Shown here: one piece after another, positions 30,461 through 40,267 of the stretch
How positions within the stretch are numbered: the first letter of the stretch is position 1
Layout: every line of letters begins with the position of its first letter
Source of the DNA: Minwuia thermotolerans
GTDB lineage: Bacteria > Pseudomonadota > Alphaproteobacteria > Minwuiales > Minwuiaceae
Direction of reading: 5' to 3'
DNA length: 64,000 nucleotides
Assembly (NCBI RefSeq): GCF_002924445.1
Contig: NZ_PIGG01000026.1
Span: forward strand, 310,001-374,000
Notes under the pieces: generated by a model
Seen by the model: the letters and a program-made list of their open reading frames with translations, nothing else
Database searches by the model: none
Told to the model about the DNA's origin: nothing
Made by a program: the position numbers and the translations under genes

Positions 30461-30505
30461 AGCTGCGATAATGACGTTCCGGCGAATCACACGGACCCGA
30501 CCGCG

Positions 30506-31291
30506 ATGAACCAGAGCGCAGCCGATTTCGAGGAGGACGCCCCGCGCGAGGCCCCCGGTCAGCGGCTCGTCGTCGATCTGGGCGCCTATGAGGGACCGCT
30601 CGACCTGCTGCTCGATCTGGCCCGCGACCAGAAGGTCGATCTCGCCCGGATCTCCATGCTCGCGCTGGCGGAGCAGTATCTCGACTATGTCGAGAAAGCC
30701 CGCGAACTGCGCCTGGAACTCGCGGCAGACTACCTCGTGATGGCCGCCTGGCTGGCCTATCTGAAATCGCGCCTGCTGATTCCGGATCCGGAGCCCGAGG
30801 ATGAGCCCTCCGCGCAGGAGATGGCGGCCCGGCTCAACTGGCAGCTTCGGCGCCTTCAGGCCATGCGGCAGGCCGCCGCCAGACTGCTTGAACGCGCCCG
30901 CGAGGGCCAGGATTTCCATCGCCGCGGCGCGCCGGAGGGCATCCGGGTCCAGCGCAGTTCGGCATGGACCTGCGACTACTACGACCTTCTGAAAGCCTAT
31001 TCGGTCCACCTGGAGGCCAGGGGCGACAGCGAGCCGCTGCGTATCCGCCGCGACAAGGTGATCAGCGTGGAGATGGCTCTGGAACGCATGCGCAAGCTGC
31101 TCGGCGCGTTGCCCGAATGGTCCAGCCTGCAGGCCTTTCTGCCGCCGGCCATCGCCCATCCCTTCACCCGCCGGTCGGCGACCGCGTCGACCCTGCTGGC
31201 GGCGCTGGAACTGGCCAAGCAGGGCGACATCGAGATCCGGCAGGGCCGCAGTTTCGGACCCATCTACATCCGGCGCCGGGACAAGGCATGA
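30506..31291 (+). CDS. scpA: Segregation and condensation protein A
   Basis: 261 residues; the kleisin subunit of the SMC-ScpAB chromosome condensation complex. N-terminal YEGPLDLLLDLARDQKVDLARI and ADYLVMAAWLAYLKSRLLIP are the family signatures and bind the SMC neck; the C-terminal winged helix binds the SMC head. Overlaps scpB by four bases (ATGA). Confidence 0.96.
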   Translation: MNQSAADFEEDAPREAPGQRLVVDLGAYEGPLDLLLDLARDQKVDLARISMLALAEQYLDYVEKARELRLELAADYLVMAAWLAYLKSRLLIPDPEPEDEPSAQEMAARLNWQLRRLQAMRQAAARLLERAREGQDFHRRGAPEGIRVQRSSAWTCDYYDLLKAYSVHLEARGDSEPLRIRRDKVISVEMALERMRKLLGALPEWSSLQAFLPPAIAHPFTRRSATASTLLAALELAKQGDIEIRQGRSFGPIYIRRRDKA

Positions 31292-31866
31292 GCGTCGACC
31301 GCGACCATGTCCGCGTGGTCGAGGCGCTGCTCTTCGCCGCCGCGGAGCCTCTGGATCTGGCGACCATCCAGCGCCGGTTGCCCGAAGGGGTGGACCCGAC
31401 CGTGGTGCTCGCCGCGCTGGCCGAGGACTACCGGGGGCGTGGCGTGGAGCCTGTCCAGGTCAACGGCAAGTGGCTGTTCCGCACCGCACCGGACCTTGCC
31501 GATGCCCTGGCCGAGCACCGGGTGACGCCGAAGAAGCTCTCCCGCGCCGCCGTGGAGACGTTGGCCATCATCGCCTACCATCAGCCCGTCACCCGCGCAG
31601 AGATCGAGGAACTGCGCGGCGTCGCGGTCTCCAAGGGCACCATGGACGTGCTGATGGAGACCGGCTGGGTGCGCCCGCGCGGCCGGCGGCAGACGCCGGG
31701 GCGTCCGCTGACCTATGGCACCTCCGACGAGTTCCTGATCCATTTCGGGCTCGCCAGCCTGAACGACCTGCCGGGCATCGACGAACTCAAGGCTACCGGT
31801 CTGCTTTCGGCGGAGCCGCGCGATCCCGGCCTGTTCGATGACGGCGGAGACGACGGCGCCGCTTGA
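31288..31866 (+). CDS. scpB: Segregation and condensation protein B
   Basis: 192 residues with two winged-helix domains (VVEALLFAAAEPL; AVETLAIIAYHQPVTRAEIE; TYGTSDEFLIHFGL). It binds ScpA in the SMC complex. The ATG overlaps the scpA stop codon. The true start is 31288; the longer open frame is a shadow of scpA. Confidence 0.96.
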   Translation: MSVDRDHVRVVEALLFAAAEPLDLATIQRRLPEGVDPTVVLAALAEDYRGRGVEPVQVNGKWLFRTAPDLADALAEHRVTPKKLSRAAVETLAIIAYHQPVTRAEIEELRGVAVSKGTMDVLMETGWVRPRGRRQTPGRPLTYGTSDEFLIHFGLASLNDLPGIDELKATGLLSAEPRDPGLFDDGGDDGAA

Positions 31867-31944
31867 GACACGCGCCAATTGCGCCGCTGACCGAGACGGA
31901 CTATCACCGCCGCTCGACGATCTTCACCCGCAGGGGCCTTTCGC

Positions 31945-32985
31945 TTGGCCAAGCTCCGCTTCTCCGACGTGACCCACCGGTTCGGCCCGCTGAAGGCCGT
32001 CGACGGGCTGTCGCTCGACCTTGCCGAGGGTGAGATACTCTGCCTGCTGGGGCCCTCGGGCTGCGGCAAGACGACCAGCCTGCGGCTGGCCGCCGGCCTC
32101 GAAGAACTGCAGGCGGGCCGGATCGAGATCGACGGCCGCGTGGTCGCCGAGCCCGGCCGGGCCTTGCCGCCCGAACAGCGTCGCGTCGGCATGGTCTTTC
32201 AGGATTACGCGCTGTTCCCTCATCTCACCGTCGCTGGCAACGTCGCCTTCGGCCTGAAGCACATGACTGCGGGCAACCGGCAGGAACGGGCGATGGCGAT
32301 GCTGGCCAGGGTCGGGCTGACCGGCCGCGCGGACGTCTATCCCCACCAGCTCTCGGGCGGCGAGCAGCAGAGGGTCGCCCTGGCGCGCGCGCTGGCGCCG
32401 GAACCGCGGCTGATGCTGATGGACGAGCCCTTTGCCAATCTTGACGTCACGCTGCGCAATTCGGTGCGCGACGAGACGCTCTCCCTGCTGAAGGGCCTGG
32501 GCGCCACCGTGCTGCTGGTCACGCACGATCCGGAGGAGGCCATGCGCATGGCCGAACGTATCGCGGTGATGCAGGCGGGCCGGCTGGTCCAGGTGGGACC
32601 GGCGGAGGAAGTCTACCTGCGGCCGGCGGATCCGTTCATGGCGCGCTTCTTCGGGCCGGTCAACGAGATCCCGGCGAACGTGGAGGACGGCATCGCGGCG
32701 ACGCCGCTCGGGTCGTTCCCGGCCGCCGGGGCGGCGGAAGGCCGGGCGCTTGCGGTGATCCGCCCGGAGGCCATGGTGCTCGACGCGGACGGTGCGGGTG
32801 ACGGTGTGGAGGCGGCGGTGACCGATATCCGTCTGATCGGCGCCTACTGGCGGGTCGCCCTGGAGACGGAAGCCGGGCTGCAGCTGAGGGCCCGCACAAC
32901 GGAGCGTCCGCCGGGGACCGGCGAGCGAATTCGCGTCACCGTTGACCCGCAGAGGCTGATTCTTTTTCCTGAAAGGGCCATATAG
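31945..32985 (+). CDS. ABC transporter ATP-binding protein with TOBE-like C-terminus (orphan)
   Basis: 346 residues of the PotA/FbpC (iron, spermidine or thiamine) class. Walker A GPSGCGKTTS, Q-loop VFQDYALFPH, signature LSGGEQQRVALARAL, Walker B LMLMDEPFANLD and H-loop LVTHDPEEA are all intact. A C-terminal regulatory region of about 110 residues follows. TTG 31945 has AGGGG nearby. No permease or binding-protein gene adjoins it; it sits alone between scpB and tatA. Confidence 0.92.
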   Translation: MAKLRFSDVTHRFGPLKAVDGLSLDLAEGEILCLLGPSGCGKTTSLRLAAGLEELQAGRIEIDGRVVAEPGRALPPEQRRVGMVFQDYALFPHLTVAGNVAFGLKHMTAGNRQERAMAMLARVGLTGRADVYPHQLSGGEQQRVALARALAPEPRLMLMDEPFANLDVTLRNSVRDETLSLLKGLGATVLLVTHDPEEAMRMAERIAVMQAGRLVQVGPAEEVYLRPADPFMARFFGPVNEIPANVEDGIAATPLGSFPAAGAAEGRALAVIRPEAMVLDADGAGDGVEAAVTDIRLIGAYWRVALETEAGLQLRARTTERPPGTGERIRVTVDPQRLILFPERAI

Positions 32986-33008
32986 CTCTATAAGGGACCG
33001 AACCCCTT

Positions 33009-33042
33009 GGCGGCGGCGCGTCCATGACGCCGGCCCGCCGCC
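33009..33042. terminator. Strong hairpin between the ABC ATPase gene and tatA
   Basis: GGCGGCGG (33009-33016) pairs with CCGCCGCC (33035-33042), and inside it GCGTC pairs with GACGC around a CAT loop. It follows the ATPase stop by 23 bases and precedes tatA by 27. Without a U-tract it may only lower read-through or protect mRNA ends. Confidence 0.5.
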
Positions 33043-33069
33043 GGAACCGCAAGTGATGGAGTTTCATCT

Positions 33070-33291
33070 ATGGGTACTTTCAGCATCTGGCACTGGCTGA
33101 TCGTTCTGGCCGTGGTGCTGCTGCTGTTCGGCGGTCGAGGCAAGATTTCCAGCATCCTCGGCGACGTCGGCAAGGGCATCAAGAGCTTCAAGAAGGGCAT
33201 CAGCGAAGAAGAGGCCCAGAACAAGGAAGACGCCACGGCGAACGCCAACGCCAAGGTGACCGAGGACAAGGACAAGGCAACCTCGTCCTGA
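33070..33291 (+). CDS. tatA: Sec-independent translocase subunit TatA
   Basis: 73 residues: one N-terminal helix ([15 protein letters not shown]), the Phe-Gly hinge, an amphipathic helix ([13 protein letters not shown]) and an acidic polar tail. TatA oligomers form the pore that passes folded twin-arginine substrates across the inner membrane. First of the tatABC set. Confidence 0.96.
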   Translation: MGTFSIWHWLIVLAVVLLLFGGRGKISSILGDVGKGIKSFKKGISEEEAQNKEDATANANAKVTEDKDKATSS

Positions 33292-33343
33292 CAACGCGTC
33301 CCGGGCGCGCCGCTGCGGCGCGCCAACCGACAGGCTTATCCTG

Positions 33344-33772
33344 ATGCTTGATCTCGGATGGTCCGAGCTTCTGGTGGTTGCCGTTCTGACGGTCCTGATC
33401 TTCGGGCCGAAGGAACTGCCGACCGTGCTGCGCACCGTCTCCCAGCTTCTCAGCAAGGCGCGAGGCGTCGCCCGCGATTTTCAGCGGACGATGGACGACG
33501 TGGCGCGCGAGGCCGAACTGGACAAGCTGAAGAAGGACATCACGGACAGCACGCGGCCGGAGAGCCTGCTGGACCCCTCGGGCAGCGACGACGGCATGTT
33601 CGACAGTCCCTTCGCCGAACCACGTGCGACGCCGAAGAAGCCGGCCGACGGCAAGGACCGGGACGTCTCCGAGGGACAGGGCGAGGCCGCGGCCTCCCAG
33701 GAACCGCCGGACGCGCTGGAGACGGGGTCCGGACCCCGGACCGAACCCAAGACCGCCGGAAAGGCCGGCTGA
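33344..33772 (+). CDS. tatB: Twin-arginine translocase subunit TatB
   Basis: 142 residues: an N-terminal helix with the TatB-type Glu (WSELLVVAVLTVLIFGPKELP), a long amphipathic helix (about 22-70) and a Pro/Asp/Ser-rich tail. Binds TatC in the substrate receptor complex. Four bases before tatC. Confidence 0.95.
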   Translation: MLDLGWSELLVVAVLTVLIFGPKELPTVLRTVSQLLSKARGVARDFQRTMDDVAREAELDKLKKDITDSTRPESLLDPSGSDDGMFDSPFAEPRATPKKPADGKDRDVSEGQGEAAASQEPPDALETGSGPRTEPKTAGKAG

Positions 33773-33775
33773 TCC

Positions 33776-34597
33776 ATGACCGATGCGGCCAACAGCCCCG
33801 ACGGCGGCGACGCCTATGACGAGGTATCGGACAACAAGCAGCCGCTGATGCAGCACCTGGTGGAGTTGCGCAACCGGCTGATGTACTCGGTCGCGGCGAT
33901 CATCGTCGCCTTCATCTTCTGCTTCTACTTCGCCGAAGCGATCTACGCCTTCCTGATGCAGCCGCTGGTCGACCTGGTGGGTGCGGAAAAGGGCCGGCGG
34001 ATGATCTTCACCGCCCTGCACGAGGCCTTCTTCACCTACATCAAGGTGGCCTTCTGGGCGGCGTTCATGCTCGCCTTCCCGATCATCGCCAGCCAGATCT
34101 ACATGTTCGTGGCGCCCGGGCTCTACCGCAACGAGAAGAAGGCCTTCGCCCCCTTCCTTGTGGCGACTCCGATCCTGTTCCTGATCGGCGGCTCCATGGT
34201 CTACTTCCTGGTCATGCCCATGGCGTGGCAGTTCTTCCTGTCCTTCGAGGCGCCGTCGGGCGATTCGTCGCTGGCGATCCAGCTGGAGCCCAAGGTGGGC
34301 GAGTATCTTTCGCTGGTGATGAAACTGATCTTCGCCTTCGGGCTCTGCTTCCAGCTCCCGGTCCTGCTGACCCTGCTGGCGCGCGTCGGCCTGGCCACGG
34401 CGGCGGGGATGCGGGCGAAGCGGAAATACGCCATCGTCGGCGTCTTCGTGGTCGCCGCGATCATCACGCCGCCGGACCCCATCAGCCAGATCACGCTCGC
34501 CATTCCGATCATCATTCTCTACGAACTCTCGATCCTCTGCGCCGTCGTCGTGGAACGGAAACGCACCCGCGCCGAGGCCGAGGAAGAGGACGGCTGA
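33776..34597 (+). CDS. tatC: Twin-arginine translocase subunit TatC
   Basis: 273 residues with six predicted membrane helices. The start contains the signal-recognition region MQHLVELRNRLMYSVAAI, and FTALHEAFFTYIKVAF is the conserved periplasmic loop-helix 2 segment. TatC recognises the twin-arginine signal peptide. Last gene of tatABC; serS follows after 71 bp. Confidence 0.97.
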   Translation: MTDAANSPDGGDAYDEVSDNKQPLMQHLVELRNRLMYSVAAIIVAFIFCFYFAEAIYAFLMQPLVDLVGAEKGRRMIFTALHEAFFTYIKVAFWAAFMLAFPIIASQIYMFVAPGLYRNEKKAFAPFLVATPILFLIGGSMVYFLVMPMAWQFFLSFEAPSGDSSLAIQLEPKVGEYLSLVMKLIFAFGLCFQLPVLLTLLARVGLATAAGMRAKRKYAIVGVFVVAAIITPPDPISQITLAIPIIILYELSILCAVVVERKRTRAEAEEEDG

Positions 34598-34653
34598 CCG
34601 GGTGGACGCCGGCCGGACCGGGGCCTATAACCCGGCCAGTCTCAACTCCCTGA

Positions 34654-35949
<1,296 letters not shown>

Positions 35950-35959
35950 AGGCGAACCC

Positions 35960-36715
35960 ATGAAGATCCTGCTGACCAATGACGACGGCATTCACGCGCC
36001 CGGCCTGAAGACGCTGGAGAATATCGCGCGGGAGCTGACCGACGACATCTGGATCGTCGCGCCGGCGCACGAGCAGAGCGGCGCGGGCCATTCGCTCAGC
36101 CTGACCAATCCGCTGCGCATGCAGAAGCTGGACGACCGCCGCTTCGCGGTTGCCGGCACGCCGACCGACTGCGTGATGATGGCACTTCGCAAGGTGGTCC
36201 AGGGCGTGCCCGACCTGGTGCTTTCCGGAGTCAACCGCGGCGCCAATCTGGCCGAGGACGTGACCTATTCGGGCACTGTCGCCGCGGCGATGGAGGCGAC
36301 GCTGTTGGGCGTGCCCTCGATCGCGCTCAGCCAGGTCGGCTATTTCGGCCAGGACATCCGCTGGCAGACGGCGGAACGCCATGCGCCGGACATCATCCGC
36401 AAGCTGGTCGACAAGGGCTGGCCGGCCGACGTGCTGATGAACGTCAACTTTCCCGACGTCGAGCCCGACGATGTGAAGGGGGTTCACGTGGTCCCCCATG
36501 GCCGGCGCGATCAGTCCGACATCACCATCGACGCCCGTGTCGACGGGCGCAACGTGCCCTATTTCTGGATCGGCCTGCGCCGCCAGCGGCATCTGCCCGA
36601 GCCGGGCACGGACATCGGGGTGATCTGGCGCGAAGGCATCTCGGTGACGCCCATCAGCCTCGACCTCACCGATCCCCGGTCCCTGGCAGAGATGGGCCGG
36701 GTGTTCGGGGACTGA
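35960..36715 (+). CDS. surE: 5'/3'-nucleotidase SurE
   Basis: A 251-residue metal-dependent nucleoside monophosphatase associated with stationary-phase survival. The metal-binding Asp pair is in LTNDDGIHAPG at residues 8-9, with APAHEQSGAGHSLS and SGVNRGANLAEDVTYSGTV as further active-site blocks. Followed nine bases later by pcm. Confidence 0.97.
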   Translation: MKILLTNDDGIHAPGLKTLENIARELTDDIWIVAPAHEQSGAGHSLSLTNPLRMQKLDDRRFAVAGTPTDCVMMALRKVVQGVPDLVLSGVNRGANLAEDVTYSGTVAAAMEATLLGVPSIALSQVGYFGQDIRWQTAERHAPDIIRKLVDKGWPADVLMNVNFPDVEPDDVKGVHVVPHGRRDQSDITIDARVDGRNVPYFWIGLRRQRHLPEPGTDIGVIWREGISVTPISLDLTDPRSLAEMGRVFGD

Positions 36716-36724
36716 GCGCCGATC

Positions 36725-37372
36725 ATGGGCGATGCCGACCGCAAGATCAGGCTGATCATGGAACTGCGCCGGGAGGGCATCACGGATGCGGCAGTGCTCG
36801 GCGCGATCGAGAAGGTGCCGCGGGAGAAGTTCATCGATCCCGCGCTGCGCCACCAGGCCTATGACAACATGCCCCTGCCGATCCGTCAGGGACAGACCAT
36901 CAGCCAGCCCTATGTCGTCGCCTTCATGACCGAGAAGCTGAAGCTGGGCCATCGCATGAAGGTGCTGGAGATCGGCACGGGCTCGGGCTACCAGGCCGCG
37001 GTGCTGGCGCAGATATGCCGGCGCGTCTACACGATCGAACGCCACCGAGGGCTCTATCTCGAGGCGCGCCGGGTTCTGGAGGAACTCGGGCTGCACAACG
37101 TCGTCACCCTGCATGGCGACGGCATGAAGGGCTGGCCCGCCCAGGCCCCCTTCGACCGGATTCTGGTCACGGCCGCCGCCTTCGGCGAGCCACCGAAGGC
37201 GCTGATCGATCAGCTCGCGCCCGGCGGCATGATGCTGATCCCGGTGGGCGACAGCTCGACCAGCCAGCAGATCGTGCGCGTGACGAAGGGCGAGAACGGC
37301 GAGATCTCCCGGGAGAACATCCTGCCGGTGCGTTTCGTGCCGCTGGTCTCGGGCCTGCCCGGCGAGAGCTGA
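36725..37372 (+). CDS. pcm: Protein-L-isoaspartate O-methyltransferase
   Basis: 215 residues; repairs isomerised Asp/Asn residues in aged proteins using S-adenosylmethionine. The SAM loop is EIGTGSGYQAAVLA; PLPIRQGQTISQPYVVAFM is the substrate-side family motif, and VTAAAFGEPPKALIDQL follows. Between surE and a LysM/LytM lipoprotein gene, the same order as surE-pcm-nlpD in gammaproteobacteria. Confidence 0.96.
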   Translation: MGDADRKIRLIMELRREGITDAAVLGAIEKVPREKFIDPALRHQAYDNMPLPIRQGQTISQPYVVAFMTEKLKLGHRMKVLEIGTGSGYQAAVLAQICRRVYTIERHRGLYLEARRVLEELGLHNVVTLHGDGMKGWPAQAPFDRILVTAAAFGEPPKALIDQLAPGGMMLIPVGDSSTSQQIVRVTKGENGEISRENILPVRFVPLVSGLPGES

Positions 37373-37415
37373 GGGTTTTCTTGTGCGCCGGGTGGGCCGC
37401 CCGTACCTTCCGCCC

Positions 37416-38426
37416 ATGGTGATTCGCCTCGGCCTGTTGCTCGCCCTGTTTGCCGCAGCCGCCTGCGGGCCGCGCACCACGCCCGCGCCGGTGCACGACG
37501 CCAACAGCAATCTGGGCGGGGTCGTGCTGGTGCGGCAGGGCGACACCGCCTGGGGCATTGCCCGGAAGACCGGCGTGCCGGTACGCGATCTGATCGAGGC
37601 GAATGGCCTCCAGCCGCCCTATACCCTGCACATCGGTCAGCGCCTGTTCGTGCCGGATCTGCGCCTGCACCGTGTCGAGACGGGCGAATCGCTCTCGACC
37701 ATCGCCGAACGCTATGACGTGGGCCGTTACGAACTGGCGCGGCTGAACGAGATCGGGCCGCCGCATCGCGTCCATCCGCGCCAGATCCTGCGTATTCCGG
37801 GGGGATCCCGTGTCGAACCGGCGATCCGTGTTGCGCGGGCCGTCGCGCCGCCGCCGCTGCCGCCGCCAAGGCCGCGGGATTTCGACCCCCGCCCGGCCAG
37901 CAGCGTTCAGGTGGCCGAGTTGCCGTCGCGGCCGCCCGAGGCGCAGCCCTCGGTCACGACCTCGCCGGCGGCCGGCCGCACGGATGTCGCCACGGCCCCG
38001 CGCCCGCCCGCCACGCCGCCGGCTCCGCCGGGTCTCATCTGGCCCGTTAGCGGTCGCGTGATCTCCGGTTTCGGCCCGAAACCGGGCGGCCTCCACAATG
38101 ACGGCGTCAACATCGCCGCGCCGCGCGGCGCGCGCGTGATCGCGGCCGAAAGCGGCACGGTGGTCTATGCCGGCAACGAGCTGCGCGGCTTCGGCAACCT
38201 GATCCTGATCCGCCACGGCGACGGTCTGACCACCGCCTACGCCCATCTCGACGACATGCTGGTGGAGCGCGGGCGCAAGGTCTCGCGCGGCGATCCGATC
38301 GCCACCGTCGGCACATCGGGCGGGGTCAATCCGGCGCAACTCCATTTCGAGATCCGCAAGGGCCGCAAGGCCCTCGATCCCCGCAAGGAACTGGGATCCC
38401 TGCCCGTGGCCGCCTCGGCGTCGTGA
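37416..38426 (+). CDS. NlpD/DipM-like lipoprotein: two LysM domains and a degenerate LytM (M23) domain
   Basis: 336 residues. A lipoprotein signal ends in AAAC with lipidation at Cys17. LysM domains lie at about 36-80 and 84-128, then a Pro-rich linker, then the LytM domain at about 225-325. The canonical HxGxD metal motif reads N228-D-G-V-N232, and the HxH motif reads Q308-L-H310; only His277 and His310 remain. It is therefore probably not a peptidase but an activator of amidases at the septum, as known for NlpD and EnvC. ATG 37416 is chosen for the signal peptide; GTG 37383 would put 11 charged residues in front of it. Confidence 0.9.
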   Translation: MVIRLGLLLALFAAAACGPRTTPAPVHDANSNLGGVVLVRQGDTAWGIARKTGVPVRDLIEANGLQPPYTLHIGQRLFVPDLRLHRVETGESLSTIAERYDVGRYELARLNEIGPPHRVHPRQILRIPGGSRVEPAIRVARAVAPPPLPPPRPRDFDPRPASSVQVAELPSRPPEAQPSVTTSPAAGRTDVATAPRPPATPPAPPGLIWPVSGRVISGFGPKPGGLHNDGVNIAAPRGARVIAAESGTVVYAGNELRGFGNLILIRHGDGLTTAYAHLDDMLVERGRKVSRGDPIATVGTSGGVNPAQLHFEIRKGRKALDPRKELGSLPVAASAS

Positions 38427-38914
38427 ATCCGACGCTGCGCACGCCCGGACCCGAGAACCATGCGGCGATCCGGCGTGTCCACCTGGAGGCTTTCCCCACG
38501 GCGGCGGAGGCCGACCTGGTCGAACGGCTGCGGCTGGATGGCGACGCCGCGATCGAACTTGTCGCCGACCGGGCCGGCGACGTGATCGGTCACGTCATGC
38601 TCTCCCGGATGCGCGCGGCGTTCCCCGCTCTGGGTCTCGGTCCGGTCGGCATATTGGCGGCGCATCGCGGCCAGGGAGTCGCGGACCGGCTGATCCGGAA
38701 AGCGCTGCGCAGGGCCCGGGAGGGCGGATGGCGGGCCGTCTTCGTGCTGGGTGATCCGGCCTATTATTGCCGCTTCGGCTTCCGGGCCGAACTCGCCGCC
38801 GGCTTCGACTGCGCCTGGTCGGGCCCCTATCTGATGGCCCTGCCGCTCGAGGGAACGATGCCGGCCACGACGGGGCGGATCGACTACGCGCCCGCGTTCG
38901 CGGAACTCGGCTAG
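38423..38914 (+). CDS. GNAT-family N-acetyltransferase
   Basis: 163 residues with the GNAT acetyl-CoA loop (HRGQGVADRLIRKAL) and the YhbS-type segment VFVLGDPAYYCRFGF. Such proteins acetylate small molecules or protein N-termini; the substrate is unknown. The GTG start overlaps the lipoprotein stop (GTGA). Confidence 0.9.
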   Translation: MNPTLRTPGPENHAAIRRVHLEAFPTAAEADLVERLRLDGDAAIELVADRAGDVIGHVMLSRMRAAFPALGLGPVGILAAHRGQGVADRLIRKALRRAREGGWRAVFVLGDPAYYCRFGFRAELAAGFDCAWSGPYLMALPLEGTMPATTGRIDYAPAFAELG

Positions 38915-38994
38915 AAGGCTCGCCATTCTTGGCGATAGCGCCATTATCGATCGGGCGTCGGCGGTTGTGCCGCGCAGTTTCCGGAAGTGAGCCG

Positions 38995-39393
38995 ATGGAT
39001 ATCCTCTTCTTCCTCGCCGCGGGGATCTACGCGGCGCTGGGCGGGCTGCACCTGCTCTACGCCCTGAACGACATCGTGCGTGGCCCGAAATACTTCCGCC
39101 CCCGGGACCGGGCGCTGCTGGAAGGCATGCAGCAGACGACGACCGCGATCGTGCCGAAGGGGCATGATTTCTGGCGCAACATCCTGGGCTTTCACCTGAG
39201 CCACAGCCTGGGCGCAATGTTGTTCGCCCTGTTGATCGTGCTTGCCGCCGGTGACGCGACGCCGTGGCTTGAATATCCCGCATTGGCGGTCAGCGCGCTC
39301 TACACGCTGATCGCCTGGCGCTTCTGGTTCAGCGTGCCGCTGATCGGCTGCGCCCTGGCGACCGTTCTGCTGGCCGCCGCTCTGGCATTCTAG
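38995..39393 (+). CDS. Small four-helix membrane protein of unknown function
   Basis: 132 residues, with hydrophobic segments at about 3-23, 67-84, 91-108 and 113-131. A polar loop containing HDFWRNILGFHLSHSLG separates the first two, with several histidines that could bind a metal or haem. I do not recognise a named family with certainty. ATG 38995 gives a membrane-embedded N-terminus. The stop codon overlaps the DUF815 stop on the other strand by three bases. Confidence 0.75.
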   Translation: MDILFFLAAGIYAALGGLHLLYALNDIVRGPKYFRPRDRALLEGMQQTTTAIVPKGHDFWRNILGFHLSHSLGAMLFALLIVLAAGDATPWLEYPALAVSALYTLIAWRFWFSVPLIGCALATVLLAAALAF

Positions 39394-40250
39394 TCGAGCG
39401 GCTTGCCCTGCCGGCCGGCCAGATCCTGGATGTACTGCCAGGCGACGCGGCCCGACCGCGCGCCGCGCGTGGTCGCCCATTCCACCGCCTCGGCGCGGAG
39501 GGTTTCGTCGTCGATCTCCAGTCCGTAGCTGTCGCAATAGCCGCGGACCATCTCCAGGTAGTCCTGCTGGCTGCAGGAATGGAAGCCGAGCCAGAGACCG
39601 AAGCGGTCCGAGAGCGAGACTTTCTCCTCCACCGCCTCGGAGGGGTTGATCGCCGTCGAGCGTTCGTTTTCGACCATGTCGCGGGGCATCAGGTGGCGGC
39701 GGTTGGAGGTCGCGTAGAAGATCACGTTCGCCGGGCGGCCCTCGATACCGCCTTCCAGCACCGCCTTCAGCGACTTGTAGGCGGTGTCGTCGTGGTCGAA
39801 GGAGAGATCGTCGCAGAACAGGATGAAGCGCCGGTCGGGATGGTCCTTCAGCACGCCGAGCAGGCGGGGCAGGGAGGCAATGTCCTCGCGGTGGATCTCG
39901 ATCAGGACCAGACGGCCGCCGGTCTCTGCATTGACGGCCGCGTGCGCGGCCTTGACCAGCGAACTCTTGCCCATGCCGCGCGCGCCCCAGAGCAGGGCGT
40001 TGTTCGCCGGGTGGCCGCTGGCGAAGCGGCGGGTGTTGTCGGTCAGGATGCCGCGCACGTGATCGATGCCGCGCAGCAGGCCCATCTCGACATGGTTGAC
40101 CACCGGCACCGGCTGCAGCGAGGCGCTCTCCGCATGCCAGACGAAGGCCGAGGCCCGGCTCATGTCCGCCGGCTTCAGCGTCGGCGGCGCGATGCGCTCC
40201 AGCGCATCGGCGATGCGGGTCAGCAGGGCGGTCAGCTCGGTATCGCTCAT
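39390..40250 (-). CDS. DUF815-family AAA-type ATPase
   Basis: 286 residues; P-loop GARGMGKSS at 89-97, Walker B-like FILFCDDLSFD, and an Arg-finger region RGARSGRVAWQY near the C-terminus. DUF815 proteins are widespread in proteobacteria with unknown function. Start ATG 40250; the frame stays open far upstream as a shadow of aroA. Eighteen bases downstream of aroA. Confidence 0.88.
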   Translation of the reverse strand: MSDTELTALLTRIADALERIAPPTLKPADMSRASAFVWHAESASLQPVPVVNHVEMGLLRGIDHVRGILTDNTRRFASGHPANNALLWGARGMGKSSLVKAAHAAVNAETGGRLVLIEIHREDIASLPRLLGVLKDHPDRRFILFCDDLSFDHDDTAYKSLKAVLEGGIEGRPANVIFYATSNRRHLMPRDMVENERSTAINPSEAVEEKVSLSDRFGLWLGFHSCSQQDYLEMVRGYCDSYGLEIDDETLRAEAVEWATTRGARSGRVAWQYIQDLAGRQGKPLD

Positions 40251-40267
40251 CGTCTCGATCTCGTCCC

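Noticed and set aside
37383-37415. Upstream GTG start for the LytM lipoprotein
   Set aside because: It would place 11 residues with several arginines before the signal peptide. ATG 37416 gives a standard lipoprotein signal.
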